Shown here in pieces: positions 63,792 through 64,000 of a stretch of 64,000 bases of DNA (position 1 is the stretch's first letter; every line of letters begins with the position of its first letter). Below the pieces are notes generated by a model that worked only from the letters and a program-made list of their open reading frames with translations, made no database searches and was not told the origin of the DNA. A program made the position numbers and the translations under genes. Source of the stretch: Nannocystis sp. (GTDB taxonomy: Bacteria > Myxococcota_A > Polyangia > Nannocystales > Nannocystaceae); contig JADJRG010000022.1 of assembly GCA_016712315.1 (NCBI GenBank), positions 620,001 through 684,000 on the forward strand, read 5' to 3'.

Positions 63792-64000
63792 TCAGCCTGC
63801 GGTGAACGGCACGCGGCTCGCCTCGAACTCGATATAGAACCACCAGCCGCTGACGTCCCCGTTCAGGTCGCGGTCATCGTGGGTCTTCTTGCAGTTCTTC
63901 GTGTGTCCCGGCAGCAGCTCGCCGATCCCTTTGCCGCCGAGCAGCGGGATATCAGCCGGCAGCTTGGTCGCGTCTGCCACCTCCTCGCTGATGAACCCGC
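63792..64000 (-). CDS. C-terminal part of an unknown protein (cut by window edge)
   Basis: The frame is open through the right edge. A GTG at 63980 is preceded directly by GAGGAG with no spacing and is probably not the start. The last 69 or so residues include LPADIPLLGGKGIGELLPGHTKNC and DDRDLNGDVSGWWFYIEF. No signal or membrane segment is visible in this part. I do not recognise the family. Confidence 0.5.
   Translation of the reverse strand, partial: GFISEEVADATKLPADIPLLGGKGIGELLPGHTKNCKKTHDDRDLNGDVSGWWFYIEFEASRVPFTAG

Overview
The window is GC-rich DNA (by eye about 70% or more) from what looks like a myxobacterium, probably of the Nannocystis/Plesiocystis type. This is an inference from gene content: a MYXO-CTERM sorting tail (2211-3947), two DUF4215 Cys-rich repeat proteins (51051-52478, 62537-63739), lipoproteins with long Thr/Ser-rich linkers, two eukaryote-like Ser/Thr kinases, an FHA-GGDEF protein and a CHAT-STAND-WD40 protein. 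I see no rRNA, tRNA, CRISPR array, phage module or insertion sequence. Coding density is high. Many neighbouring genes overlap by four bases (ATGA or GTGA), and many first genes appear to have a -10 element so close to the start codon that the mRNA would be leaderless.

Layout. 1-8983: the 3' end of an ABC-type ATPase gene, a gingipain/caspase-like protease, a DUF2330 surface protein, and (minus strand) a 1649-residue CHAT-STAND-WD40 protein. 9256-15871: a self-contained tetR-adaptor-RND-TolC efflux operon. 15889-19185: an orphan GAF histidine kinase (minus) and a two-gene ABC-2 exporter. 19312-24396: a kinase-TPR protein, an unknown protein, a Cys-rich lipoprotein with a tandem 8-Cys module, and a small membrane protein convergent with class I fumarase (24386-26026). 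26158-27932: an esterase lipoprotein coupled to an M48 protease. 28176-28823: an Abi-like (HEPN-type) gene of visibly different base composition, next to a perfect 30-bp palindrome. 28820-36761 (minus): an adaptor plus two different RND pumps, without a TolC.

36892-48075: a HAD phosphatase divergent from a kinase-FHA gene, a PAP2 phosphatase coupled to an ABC-F ATPase, an RRM RNA-binding protein with a possible coupled 56-codon upstream ORF, a lipoprotein cytochrome c, the overlapping mutL-miaA-accA operon, and an FHA-GGDEF diguanylate cyclase. 48352-64000: a penicillin-binding transpeptidase, a radical SAM protein, a DUF4215/fibrinogen-like lipoprotein, a cytochrome c-copper monooxygenase-like protein, a degenerate ANL (acyl-CoA synthetase-like) protein, a PEGA lipoprotein with an AI-2E-type transporter, a universal stress protein, an SDR with adenine deaminase, an NAD-dependent epimerase, a pirin, a second DUF4215 lipoprotein and a gene fragment at the right edge.

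The most interesting items are: the CHAT-STAND-WD40 protein (candidate suicide/defence effector); the Abi/HEPN islet with its palindrome; a dispersed 16-bp imperfect palindrome (CTGTCYY-N3-GGSCAG) found mostly inside genes at clusters of rare codons; the apparently leaderless promoters; the exact tandem Cys module; the degenerate ANL and FHA domains; and the MFP-RND-RND pump with altered proton-relay residues.
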